Notes under the pieces: generated by a model
The model's database searches: none
The model's input: only the letters and a program-made list of their open reading frames with translations
Told to the model about the DNA's origin: nothing
Shown: positions 1 through 7,047 of the stretch, piece by piece
How the letters are laid out: the number at the start of each line of letters is the position of its first letter
Position numbering within the stretch: position 1 is the stretch's first letter
Program-made: the position numbers and the translations under genes
From: CAKQOE01 sp963627215
Lineage (GTDB): Bacteria > Bacillota > Clostridia > Peptostreptococcales > Anaerovoracaceae
DNA length: 21,810 nt
Direction: 5' to 3'
Assembly: GCA_963627215.1 (NCBI GenBank)
Contig: CAVGAH010000030.1
Span: forward strand, 1-21,810

Positions 1-78
1 GTAGTTGAAGTTCCCTGTACACGGAGCGTCACGTATATTTCGCAGGCAACAAAAGTGCGTCCTGTATTTACAAAATAA
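1..78 (+). CDS. Possible 3' end of an unidentified gene, cut by the window start
   Basis: Reading frame 1 is open from the first base and ends at TAA (76-78), giving 25 residues that end in KVRPVFTK. A terminator hairpin follows 13 bases later, which is what one expects behind a real gene. The fragment is too short to assign to a family, and 25 open codons can occur by chance, so this is only a suggestion. The other + frames have stops near the start, and no start codon for a - strand gene is visible here. Confidence 0.35.
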   Translation, partial: VVEVPCTRSVTYISQATKVRPVFTK

Positions 79-91
79 TAATATGCGTAGA

Positions 92-134
92 AAAATACCC
101 GCAGCTTCCTTTTTCAGGTCGCTGTGGGTATTTT
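92..134. terminator. Bidirectional intrinsic terminator
   Basis: A 14-bp stem (92-105 with 121-134, one G-U pair) encloses a 15-base loop. It has an A-run on one side and a T-run on the other, so it can work in both directions. On the - strand it lies about 40 bases after the symporter stop codon; on the + strand it follows the possible gene end at 78. Confidence 0.8.
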
Positions 135-174
135 GCATTAATGACGTTTATTTATTCATTTATTAAATTTATTC

Positions 175-1548
175 TTACATAGATAAGAATCCGAACGCAC
201 TTGCTACAGAGCTTATCAGTATGATAACTGCGAATATCGGGCAGAGGTATCTTATCATAAAGTTGAACACGCCCTTCATTCGGAATCCATTGCCGTTAAG
301 CGTCATTTCCTTTTCGATGCCCTTTACGCCGATTACTCTTGCTACGAGCAGGCATGTCGCAAACGCAGCTACAGGCATCATTACCGAGTTCGTAAGGAAG
401 TCGAAGAAATCAAGGAACTGCATTCCGATGATCTTTACTGCCGCGAGCGGACCATAGCCGAGCGAAGAAAGAGTTCCGAGCGCGAGCATTATAACGCCTG
501 CGATCGCTGTAGCCTTTTTACGTCCCCAGCCAAGCTCGTCCCCAAATGTCGAAACTACGCTCTCTGTGAGGGCTATAGAGCTTGTTACCGCTGCGAAAAG
601 CACGAGCAGGAAAAAGAGTATGCCGACTACAGAGCCGAGACCCATGCTTGCGAATACCTTCGGTATAGTGATGAACATGAGCGAAGGACCGGCGTTGAGC
701 GTGTCAGGATCGCCGCCTGAAAATGCAAATACTGCAGGGATTATCATGAGACCCGCCATGATAGCTATGGCAGTATCGAATATTCCTACATTTATAGTTG
801 AATGCTCTATAGAAACATCCTTCTTCATGTATGAGCCGAATGTTATGAGGATACCCATTGCGATAGACAGTGAGTAGAACATCTGCTCCATGGCTGATAC
901 GACAGTCATCCATGAGAAGTGCTCAATATCAGGCACGAGGAAATATTTCACGCCTGCGATCGCTCCCGGTCTTGTTACAGAGTAAACGGCGATGATTATC
1001 GAAAGAACTACAAGTATAGGCATCATTATTTTTGAAACTCGTTCGATGCCGTTTTCAACTCCGGCGAATATTACTGCAAGCGTCAGCGCTACGAATATAA
1101 CGAAGCACAGCTCTGTCGAAACGCCGTTAGATATGAAATCCGAGAAGTAACCGTCAGCAGCGAGCTCCTGACTTCCTCCCGTCAGGTAACCTGTAAGGTA
1201 TTTTATTACCCATCCGCCTATAACTGAATAATACGGAACGATCAGTATAGGAATGATAGCGTTTATCCAGCCGCCGAATTTAAGCCATTTTGAATTTCCG
1301 AAAGAGCCGAACGCGCTTACCGGACTTTTGCCGGTCATACGTCCGATAGCAGTTTCAGCAGCTACCATGGCGTAGCCGAACGTCAGCACCAGTACTATAT
1401 ACACCAGCAGGAATATACCGCCGCCGTACTTTGCAGCGAAATAAGGGAAACGCCATATGTTTCCGAGGCCGACCGACGCACCTGCTGCGGACAGTACAAA
1501 GCCGAGCGTTCCAGAAAAGGAACTTCTTTTTTTGTTGTCATTACTCAT
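175..1548 (-). CDS. Sodium:neurotransmitter symporter (NSS/SNF) family transporter
   Basis: This 457-residue membrane protein belongs to the LeuT/MhsT/TnaT-like NSS family, which imports amino acids or related amines driven by the sodium gradient. The family signature is near the N terminus: the first transmembrane helix carries GLGNIWRFPY (about residues 27-36), followed by a Gly-rich turn and the conserved helix-2 region ending in AAETAIGR. About eleven to twelve hydrophobic segments follow, which suits the length. The ATG at 1548 has a GGAGAG ribosome binding site 7 bases upstream. The gene is monocistronic here, with a terminator behind it and a divergent metal-ATPase gene in front. The substrate cannot be read from the sequence; an amino acid is the usual cargo of bacterial members. 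Confidence 0.93.
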   Translation of the reverse strand: MSNDNKKRSSFSGTLGFVLSAAGASVGLGNIWRFPYFAAKYGGGIFLLVYIVLVLTFGYAMVAAETAIGRMTGKSPVSAFGSFGNSKWLKFGGWINAIIPILIVPYYSVIGGWVIKYLTGYLTGGSQELAADGYFSDFISNGVSTELCFVIFVALTLAVIFAGVENGIERVSKIMMPILVVLSIIIAVYSVTRPGAIAGVKYFLVPDIEHFSWMTVVSAMEQMFYSLSIAMGILITFGSYMKKDVSIEHSTINVGIFDTAIAIMAGLMIIPAVFAFSGGDPDTLNAGPSLMFITIPKVFASMGLGSVVGILFFLLVLFAAVTSSIALTESVVSTFGDELGWGRKKATAIAGVIMLALGTLSSLGYGPLAAVKIIGMQFLDFFDFLTNSVMMPVAAFATCLLVARVIGVKGIEKEMTLNGNGFRMKGVFNFMIRYLCPIFAVIILISSVASAFGFLSM

Positions 1549-1564
1549 TTAACATCTCTCCAAC

Positions 1565-1592
1565 ATTATACAATAATTAAAAATTTTATCAA
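1565..1592 (-). promoter_or_regulatory. Promoter-like sequence close to the symporter start
   Basis: On the - strand TTGATA (1592-1587) and a perfect TATAAT (1570-1565) are separated by 16 bases. Transcription would begin near 1558, inside the ribosome binding site at 1561-1556. Its use would therefore give an almost leaderless mRNA, and the upstream promoter at 1688-1716 may be the main one. Confidence 0.45.
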
Positions 1593-1687
1593 AAGCTGCT
1601 GCATTGTGCTGCACCGGAAAAATTTCATTGTGGCTTGCAGACAATACATTGTATTTTGAAAAACAATGCTTTACGCACATAAACTAT

Positions 1688-1716
1688 ATTCTATCACAAT
1701 ATAGCGTTAAAAGCAA
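1688..1716 (-). promoter_or_regulatory. Second candidate promoter for the symporter (extended -10)
   Basis: On the - strand TTGCTT (1716-1711), a 17-base spacer and TAGAAT (1693-1688) preceded by TGA form an extended -10 promoter. Transcription would begin near 1681 and leave a leader of about 130 bases. A 7-bp inverted repeat (1684-1690 with 1698-1704) overlaps the -10 and could be an operator. Confidence 0.45.
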
Positions 1717-1743
1717 TGTTTTGTACGGAATCATGTTCAAGAG

Positions 1744-1800
1744 CAGCCGCTGCAGCGGCTGTGTCAATTTTGTGGGCGGGCCTGGCCCGCAGGATATTTT
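1744..1800. repeat. Intergenic palindrome plus GC hairpin (repeat family, copy 1)
   Basis: A perfect 18-bp palindrome (1744-1761) is followed by a second hairpin (stem GCGGGC/GCCCGC, loop CTG) within 1771-1797 and then a run of T. The block 1771-1797 matches 20465-20490 closely, with a compensatory change in the stem. It looks like a terminator on the + strand, but no + strand gene precedes it. Confidence 0.6.
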
Positions 1801-1835
1801 TTGTATATTATTCTCAAATTATTCGTTTATCCATC

Positions 1836-1864
1836 TTGACAGGGTATACCCCTATAGGTATAAT
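1836..1864 (+). promoter_or_regulatory. Consensus sigma-A promoter of the metal-exporting ATPase
   Basis: A perfect TTGACA (1836-1841), a 17-base spacer and a perfect TATAAT (1859-1864) face the ATPase gene. Transcription would begin near 1871. A promoter this strong normally needs a repressor, and operator-like palindromes fill the spacer and the start site. Confidence 0.85.
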
Positions 1865-1888
1865 CGCTACTGTACCCGGTAGGGTATG
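1842..1888 (+). promoter_or_regulatory. Two CsoR-type operator candidates
   Basis: Site 1 lies in the promoter spacer: TATACC (1845-1850) and GGTATA (1857-1862) are inverted arms six bases apart, overlapping a perfect GGGTATACCC (1842-1851). Site 2 at the transcription start has TACCC (1873-1877) and GGGTA (1882-1886) four bases apart. The TACCC...GGGTA form is known for the CsoR family, which includes copper, nickel/cobalt and persulfide sensors. No csoR gene is in the window, so the assignment rests on the DNA motif alone. Confidence 0.6.
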
Positions 1889-1935
1889 AATTCAAAACAC
1901 CTTAAAATTTATGCATTTACCAAAGGAGAGTTTCT

Positions 1936-3879
1936 ATGAAACAGCTTATGGAAAAACTTGAAGAACTAATGGAAATAGGCGGAACGAAAAAAGACGTTGC
2001 CTTCCTCATGATCGGAGGCATATCGCTCATATGCAGCTTTTTTGATCTGCTGCCGTGGCTGCCTTTCGATGCGGCATGGGCGGCTATCATACTGTGCGGC
2101 GTGCCAATTATAATGGAAGCGATAATCGGGCTCGTTACTGCGTTCGACATAAAAGCCGATGTGCTCGTATCGCTCGCGCTCATCGCGTCAGTCATAATCA
2201 GACAGGATTTCGCCGCTGGCGAGGTCGCTTTCATCATGCAGATAGGCGGGCTTCTGGAAGAGCTTACAGTCGCAAAGGCGCGCGCTGGAATAGAAAAGCT
2301 CGTACACCTTACGCCGCAGACTGCGAGAGTTTTAGGTAATAGTAAGACAGTAAAAAATTATGGTAAAGGCGGAAAGATAATTCCTGCTGAAGATGTTGCG
2401 ACAGGTGACATTATCCGCGTGCTTCCGGGCGAGACTATCCCTGTTGACGGCGTTATAATCTCAGGTCAGACGTCCATAAATCAGGCGGTAATGACGGGTG
2501 AATCGCTTCCTGTGGATAAGGGCGTAGGCGACGAGGTATCTAGCGGAACTGTAAACCAGTTCGGCGCGTTTGAAATGGAAGCGTCAAGAGTAGGCGAGGA
2601 CAGCTCGATACAGCGAATGATACGCCTCGTTCAGTCAGCGGATGCAGGAAAGGCAAAGATCGTCGGCCTGGCCGACAGATGGGCTACATGGATCATAGTC
2701 ATAGCGCTTACGGCAGCAGCTATAACATGGCTCGTCACAGGCGAGATAATAAGAGCCGTTACTATACTCGTAGTATTCTGCCCGTGCGCGCTCGTTCTCG
2801 CAACGCCTACAGCGATCATGGCAGCGATAGGCAACTCAACAAAGCATGGATTCCTTGTACGTGAGGGCGACGCGCTTGAACGCCTTGCGCAGGTAAAGGC
2901 AGTAGCCTTCGACAAGACAGGCACGCTTACATATGGCACGCCGCGCGTGACTTCTGTAGTTCCTGTAACTGACACCATGTCAGAATCAGAGCTCTATCGA
3001 CTTGCTGCGGCAGCTGAATCGCTCTCGGAGCATCCGCTCGGCAAGGCAGTAGTAAAGTGCTTCAACGAAAGCAACTCGGGGGCGCCAGAAGCTCCGCAGG
3101 ATCTCAAAATAGCTCCGCAGGATTTCAAGATGACACCGGGCCGCGGCATATCAGCCGTTATAGAAGGAAAGCATATCTTAGCAGGCAACGAAGCCATGAT
3201 GAACGAAGCCGGCATAACATTGACGGAAAAGGCTAAGACCGGCGCAGAGAATAAAGCCGCTAACGGCGCTACCGTAATATTCATAGCGTGCGACGGCGAG
3301 CTTGCCGGATATATAGCGCTTGCCGACACCGTAAGACCGGCAGCCAGAAGAACGCTCAACCAGCTCAAATCACTCGGCGTAAAGCCGGTGCTCCTCACAG
3401 GCGACAGCGCAAACGCGGCAGCGTCGGTAGGCGGCATGCTCGGAATAGAAAGCAGCTCGATCATTTCAGGCTGCCTGCCGGAGGATAAGCTGAACTGGAT
3501 AGATAAAAGTCAGAAAAACGGCGAAAAGGTCTGTATGACAGGTGACGGCATAAACGACGCCCCGGCGCTCAAAAAAGCAGACGTAGGCATAGCAATGGGT
3601 GGCGCAGGCAGCGACATAGCAGTAGACGCCGCAGACATCGCCCTCGTAGACGACGAGATCAGAGAGCTCCCGCATTTACTTGCCCTCGCAAAACGCATGA
3701 TGAAGACGATAAAGCTCAACATAACATTCTCGCTGAGCCTCAACTTCCTCGCCATCATCCTCGCCATCACAGGCGCCATGGGACCCGTTATCGGAGCCCT
3801 CGTCCACAACTGCGGCTCAGTCCTCGTAATAATCAACTCAGCCTTCCTGCTCAAATGGCGCGACAAAAACATGCTGTAA
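1936..3879 (+). CDS. P1B-type heavy-metal-exporting ATPase
   Basis: This 647-residue membrane pump couples ATP hydrolysis to export of a transition metal. Visible motifs are TGES (187-190, actuator), CPC (282-284, transmembrane metal site), DKTGTLT with phosphorylated Asp326, HP (366-367, nucleotide domain) and GDGINDAP (537-544). Hydrophobic segments fit the usual eight-helix plan. There is no N-terminal CxxC metal-binding domain; only about 20 residues precede the first helix. The last helices carry NF near residue 603 and HNCGS...NS (624-635). They lack the Lys and Asp typical of ZntA and the YN/MSxxS of CopA, so the metal is uncertain; this pattern recalls the CtpC-like group. The ATG follows AAAGGAGAG by 5 bases. 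The gene has its own promoter with CsoR-like operators and converges on znuB. An in-frame 21-bp tandem duplication lies in the nucleotide domain (3091-3132). Confidence 0.93.
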   Translation: MKQLMEKLEELMEIGGTKKDVAFLMIGGISLICSFFDLLPWLPFDAAWAAIILCGVPIIMEAIIGLVTAFDIKADVLVSLALIASVIIRQDFAAGEVAFIMQIGGLLEELTVAKARAGIEKLVHLTPQTARVLGNSKTVKNYGKGGKIIPAEDVATGDIIRVLPGETIPVDGVIISGQTSINQAVMTGESLPVDKGVGDEVSSGTVNQFGAFEMEASRVGEDSSIQRMIRLVQSADAGKAKIVGLADRWATWIIVIALTAAAITWLVTGEIIRAVTILVVFCPCALVLATPTAIMAAIGNSTKHGFLVREGDALERLAQVKAVAFDKTGTLTYGTPRVTSVVPVTDTMSESELYRLAAAAESLSEHPLGKAVVKCFNESNSGAPEAPQDLKIAPQDFKMTPGRGISAVIEGKHILAGNEAMMNEAGITLTEKAKTGAENKAANGATVIFIACDGELAGYIALADTVRPAARRTLNQLKSLGVKPVLLTGDSANAAASVGGMLGIESSSIISGCLPEDKLNWIDKSQKNGEKVCMTGDGINDAPALKKADVGIAMGGAGSDIAVDAADIALVDDEIRELPHLLALAKRMMKTIKLNITFSLSLNFLAIILAITGAMGPVIGALVHNCGSVLVIINSAFLLKWRDKNML

Positions 3880-3922
3880 TAAATTCACTGATGAAGCATG
3901 CGTCACCACATAGACCTAAGTT

Positions 3923-3938
3923 ATTTTTATATAAAAAT
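3923..3938. repeat. AT-only perfect palindrome between convergent genes
   Basis: A 16-bp perfect palindrome of A and T lies in the 77-base gap between the ends of the ATPase gene and znuB. No GC-rich terminator is visible in this gap. The palindrome could act weakly in both directions, but this is not certain. Confidence 0.3.
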
Positions 3939-3956
3939 TCAAGTAGATAATTTTGT

Positions 3957-4796
3957 CTATAATTCATTCTTTTCACGAACGACCGGCATAACGCGCCCGA
4001 TAATGCTGAACACTATAAATGCGACGATATCAGTGCATACAACGCTCGCGCCGCTTGGTGTTTCGAGCAATATAGACACGAGCATGCCGATAAGGAAGCA
4101 CGCTACAGATACGACGGCGGCGCATATCGTAACTGACTTAAAGCGCCTGCATACGCGCATGGATGTAAGGGCAGGGAAGATTATAAGGCTCGATATGAGC
4201 ATGGCGCCCATCATGCGCATGCCGATAACGACAGTTACGGCTGTAAGCACTGCAAGCGCTGAGTTATAGAGTCCTGCGCGCGTTCCCGTGGCCTGTGAAA
4301 ACGTCTCGTCAAATGTTATTGCGAATATCCTCGGATAAAAAAGTATAAAGAGCACGAGGACGCAGACTGAAAGCACGCCCGAAAGTATCGCGTCATCCGC
4401 TGACAGCGAGAGTATGCTTCCGAACATGTAGTTATAAACGTCGGTGCTCATGCCCGTGCTGCGCGATATCACCATAACGCCTGTCGCGAGCGCTCCCGAG
4501 GATACCATAGCTATCGCCGCATCGCCTTTGATGCGCGCGCTCTCGCTCAGCCTCAGAAGCAGGAAAGCAGCTATAACGCATACGGGTATAGCGAACCACA
4601 TTGGCGCCCAGTTCATAGCCGTAGCCACAGCAAGCGCGCCGAATCCCACATGAGAGAGCCCGTCGCCGATCATCGAAAAGCGCTTTAAAACAAGGCTCAC
4701 GCCGAGCAGCGAAGCACACAATGAGACGAGAGTTCCGACGATCATCGCTCTTGTTATAAACGTATATGAAAATATTTCAGATAACAGATCGATCAT
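3957..4796 (-). CDS. znuB: Zinc/manganese-type ABC transporter permease (ZnuB family)
   Basis: The membrane subunit of a metal importer of the ABC-3 family (ZnuB/MntB/AdcB), with about eight hydrophobic segments in 279 residues. The family pattern near the N terminus (MIVGTLVSLCASLLGVSLVL, then SMIGDGLSHVGFGALAVA) is clear. I chose the ATG at 4796 because it overlaps the stop of the ATP-binding gene as ATGA, a classic coupling arrangement, and an AGGAGG lies just upstream. An in-frame ATG at 4841 would add 15 polar residues unlike the family's N terminus. It is the last gene of a znuA-znuC-znuB order and pairs with the neighbouring ATPase subunit. Zinc is favoured over manganese only because the binding protein has a His-rich loop. 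Confidence 0.92.
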   Translation of the reverse strand: MIDLLSEIFSYTFITRAMIVGTLVSLCASLLGVSLVLKRFSMIGDGLSHVGFGALAVATAMNWAPMWFAIPVCVIAAFLLLRLSESARIKGDAAIAMVSSGALATGVMVISRSTGMSTDVYNYMFGSILSLSADDAILSGVLSVCVLVLFILFYPRIFAITFDETFSQATGTRAGLYNSALAVLTAVTVVIGMRMMGAMLISSLIIFPALTSMRVCRRFKSVTICAAVVSVACFLIGMLVSILLETPSGASVVCTDIVAFIVFSIIGRVMPVVREKNEL

Positions 4797-5572
4797 TTTT
4801 CCTGCGGCCCTCCTAAATTCTTCATCCTGCATATCTCGCACTTGTTAGCCGGATGTATTTTTACTGTTTTAAACTGATTTCCCATAAAGCTCCTGCAAAG
4901 GTCGCTGCGCAGGTACTCGTCGGCAGAACCGAAAAATAGCTGCCCGTGGTCGAGGTGGAGTATATGAGAAGCGTATCTTACAGAGCTTTGTATATCGTGC
5001 GATACCATTATTACAGTTATTCCCATCTTTTTGTTTATATGGTCTATCAGCGTGTACATATCGTCTGTGACCTTCGGATCGAGCCCAGCCACAGGCTCGT
5101 CGAGCAGGAGCATCTTCTTTGTAGCGCAAAGCGCGCGGGCGAGGAGGACGCGCTGCTGCTGGCCGCCCGAAAGCTCCTGATAGCAGCGGTTTTTTAGATT
5201 TTCTATCCCCATAAGGCGCATGTTTTCGAGCGCTTCTTCCTTCATCTTACGGCTGAAGAACGGGCGCATGCCGAGCGAGTTGAGCTTGCCCGAAAGCACG
5301 ACCTCGTAAACAGAAGCAGGGAAGTCGCGCTGACTGCCCGTCTGCTGCGGCAGATATCCTATCTCAATAGGAAGCAGTCCGTCACCGTATGTTATGCTGC
5401 CTGCAGCCGGAGCCTTGAGACGCAAAAGCCCTTTGATGAGCGTGCTCTTTCCCGAGCCGTTCTCGCCGACGATGCAGAGATAATCGCCGCTGTTTATCTC
5501 GAATGACAGCGCTCGCGATATCGTCCTTCCATCGTATTCAAATGAAACATTATCACAGGTTATCTGTGCCAT
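4793..5572 (-). CDS. znuC: Metal ABC transporter ATP-binding protein (ZnuC family)
   Basis: This 259-residue cytoplasmic ATPase powers the metal importer. All ABC motifs are intact: Walker A GENGSGKS (36-43), Q-loop LPQQ (74-77), signature LSGGQ (134-138), Walker B LLLDEP (155-160) and the H-loop histidine in SHD (192). The C-terminal tail has a CEIC pair (245-248) next to a His, which could bind or sense metal; this is an inference. The ATG is preceded by AGAGG at a 7-base distance. Its stop overlaps the znuB start as ATGA, so the two subunits are probably translated together. A 94-base gap separates it from znuA, with no obvious promoter or terminator in it, so one operon is likely. Confidence 0.94.
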   Translation of the reverse strand: MAQITCDNVSFEYDGRTISRALSFEINSGDYLCIVGENGSGKSTLIKGLLRLKAPAAGSITYGDGLLPIEIGYLPQQTGSQRDFPASVYEVVLSGKLNSLGMRPFFSRKMKEEALENMRLMGIENLKNRCYQELSGGQQQRVLLARALCATKKMLLLDEPVAGLDPKVTDDMYTLIDHINKKMGITVIMVSHDIQSSVRYASHILHLDHGQLFFGSADEYLRSDLCRSFMGNQFKTVKIHPANKCEICRMKNLGGPQEK

Positions 5573-5666
5573 TTTTCTACCTCTTAAAATTCAACAATTC
5601 AAATCATAAATTAAATATTTCGCATATATTTTTCTATTTACCGGTTACCGATAAACGAGCAGCCGA

Positions 5667-6806
5667 TCAATAAAGCGCGACCTTGAGATTTTCCAGATTG
5701 TTTCTCATTATGGAAATATACGTCGCGCCGCTTTCCATCTCGTCCTTAGTGACATTGTGACAGCTGTGGAAAAGCAGCTTGCGCGCGCCCGTTTCCTCGC
5801 AGACTGTATCAGCGATGCGCTCGTCAGACATCTCGATATAGAAGACAGCCTTTATATCCTCATCGCGCACGCGGTCTATCAGAAAACGCATCGTAGCAGC
5901 TGAAGGCTCGGCGTCTGCCGCGCAGCCGGGGTAGGCGGCGTAGTAGTCAAGCCCGAATTCCTCAGTAAAATATCTGACAGGAAATCTGTCCGCAAATATC
6001 ATCATTTTATGCGGTGCATTGTCTATAACGGTGTGGAAATCAGTGTCCAGCGCCTTTAGTTGAACTAAATACGACGATAAATTATTACGGTAAATACCGG
6101 CGTTTCCGCTGTCAATATCACAAAGCTCGTCAGCCAGATCGCTTACTATCTCCTGCGCGTTAAGCGGCGAGGTCCATACGTGCTCATCCCACTCAGCTCC
6201 ATGGTCGTGCCCGTCTTCATCATGTACAGCATCATGGTCATGCTGGTCTTCGTTGTCATTGTCGTGATCATGATCTTCATCTTCATCGTGCGCACCCGCG
6301 TGATCTGCCTCAGCATCGTCATCGTGGCTGTGTACATGCCCCGTAGTCTGCATTCCTTCCTTGACCTCTTCCTCAACAACAGCGTCCACATGGTCTATCA
6401 TCTTAAACGTTTTTACCGGATGATCCAGCGAGTCGAGTATATCGTTCACCCATTCGTCGTTCTCGCCGCCCGTGTAGATAAAAAGGTCGCAGTTAGAAAT
6501 TTTTATAATATCCTGCACTGTCGGGTCGTAAGAATGAACCTCTGTGCCGGGTGAGAGCAGCATGCTGACATTTGTTGTATCGACTCCCGCAGAGAGCTGC
6601 CTTGCAAAATCATACGGTGCAAATATAGTAGTGACTATATTAATGCCTCCGGCGGCATCATTGTCGCCGTCACCGGCGCTGTGACCGGCTGACGCCGGAA
6701 CGTTATTACCCGCGCTGCATCCCGTAAAGCCCATAAGCATAAGCAGCGCGGAAAAAACGGCAGCGGCGATACGCCGCGACATTCTGATATTTCCTGTTCC
6801 TTTCAA
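5667..6806 (-). CDS. znuA: Metal-binding lipoprotein of the ABC importer (ZnuA family)
   Basis: The extracellular metal-capturing subunit (379 residues from a TTG at 6806). A signal peptide with RR, a hydrophobic core and a lipobox ending at Cys30 predicts a lipid-anchored protein. Likely metal ligands are His91 (PGTEVHS) and His209 (DEHVW). Between them residues 157-202 hold twelve His among many Asp/Glu, the flexible loop typical of zinc-binding ZnuA/AdcA proteins. The usual third ligand His appears to be Asp273 (FADRFP). The C-terminal region has SCHNV followed by TYISIMRNNLENL. The start is uncertain: TTG 6806 has AAGGGG at 8 bases, while ATG 6782 has AGGA at 9 bases and gives a cleaner signal peptide. 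It is first in the operon. Confidence 0.92.
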   Translation of the reverse strand: MKGTGNIRMSRRIAAAVFSALLMLMGFTGCSAGNNVPASAGHSAGDGDNDAAGGINIVTTIFAPYDFARQLSAGVDTTNVSMLLSPGTEVHSYDPTVQDIIKISNCDLFIYTGGENDEWVNDILDSLDHPVKTFKMIDHVDAVVEEEVKEGMQTTGHVHSHDDDAEADHAGAHDEDEDHDHDNDNEDQHDHDAVHDEDGHDHGAEWDEHVWTSPLNAQEIVSDLADELCDIDSGNAGIYRNNLSSYLVQLKALDTDFHTVIDNAPHKMMIFADRFPVRYFTEEFGLDYYAAYPGCAADAEPSAATMRFLIDRVRDEDIKAVFYIEMSDERIADTVCEETGARKLLFHSCHNVTKDEMESGATYISIMRNNLENLKVALY

Positions 6807-6861
6807 AATATATTCCCCTTTATTCCTCTAAAATGATGTTCTGAAAATTTTCTGAATGTAT

Positions 6862-6890
6862 ATTGTATCATAGATAGATTTATATTTAAA
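6862..6890 (-). promoter_or_regulatory. Promoter of the znuACB operon
   Basis: On the - strand TTTAAA (6890-6885), a 17-base spacer and TACAAT (6867-6862) point toward znuA. Just downstream is a 10-bp palindrome GAAAATTTTC (6843-6852) flanked by repeated TTCTGAA, a possible operator. I see no convincing match to the known Bacillus Zur box. Confidence 0.5.
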
Positions 6891-6908
6891 GACAGATAAA
6901 ATGAAGCT

Positions 6909-6988
6909 GCGCAGCTGCGCTTTACTGTATTTCCTGCAAGGCTGTTGGGCCGGTGACGGCCGCCGCTTTTTGGGTCTTATTACTGCAT
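6909..6988. repeat. Intergenic GC hairpin block (repeat family, copy 2)
   Basis: A 12-bp perfect palindrome GCGCAGCTGCGC (6909-6920) is followed by a hairpin with stem GGCCG/CGGCC and loop GTGA (6948-6961), then TGGGTCTTATTACTGCAT (6971-6988). The block 6943-6988 matches 17595-17637, including the GTGA loop and the TATTACTGCAT tail. The gap 6807-7194 otherwise holds the znuA promoter, a 14-bp palindrome at 7034 and the leader of the next gene. Confidence 0.6.
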
Positions 6989-7033
6989 AAGTATTCATTT
7001 GAAGTATTGCACCGGCAGCCTGCAAATTATGGA

Positions 7034-7047
7034 TTCTGTATACAGAA
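7034..7047. promoter_or_regulatory. 14-bp perfect palindrome, possible operator
   Basis: TTCTGTATACAGAA is a perfect palindrome in the divergent gap between znuA and the large activase-type gene. It lies about 145 bases upstream of the znuA promoter and about 95 bases upstream of a candidate TATAAT (7141-7146) for the activase-type gene. No regulator can be named. Confidence 0.35.

Noticed and set aside
1771..1806. GC hairpin plus T-run read as a working terminator
   Set aside because: No + strand gene or promoter lies upstream of it. The match to 20465-20490 makes a dispersed repeat the better explanation.
1604..1882. A 92-codon open frame on the + strand in the gap before the ATPase gene
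   Set aside because: It starts with TTG without a ribosome binding site, runs across two palindromes and the ATPase promoter, and its product has no domain-like character.
4794..4841. ATG 4841 as the znuB start
   Set aside because: It adds 15 polar residues, overlaps znuC more deeply, and ignores the ATGA coupling at 4796.
6828..7025. A 65-codon open frame on the - strand upstream of znuA
   Set aside because: It overlaps the znuA promoter and the intergenic repeat and lacks a ribosome binding site.
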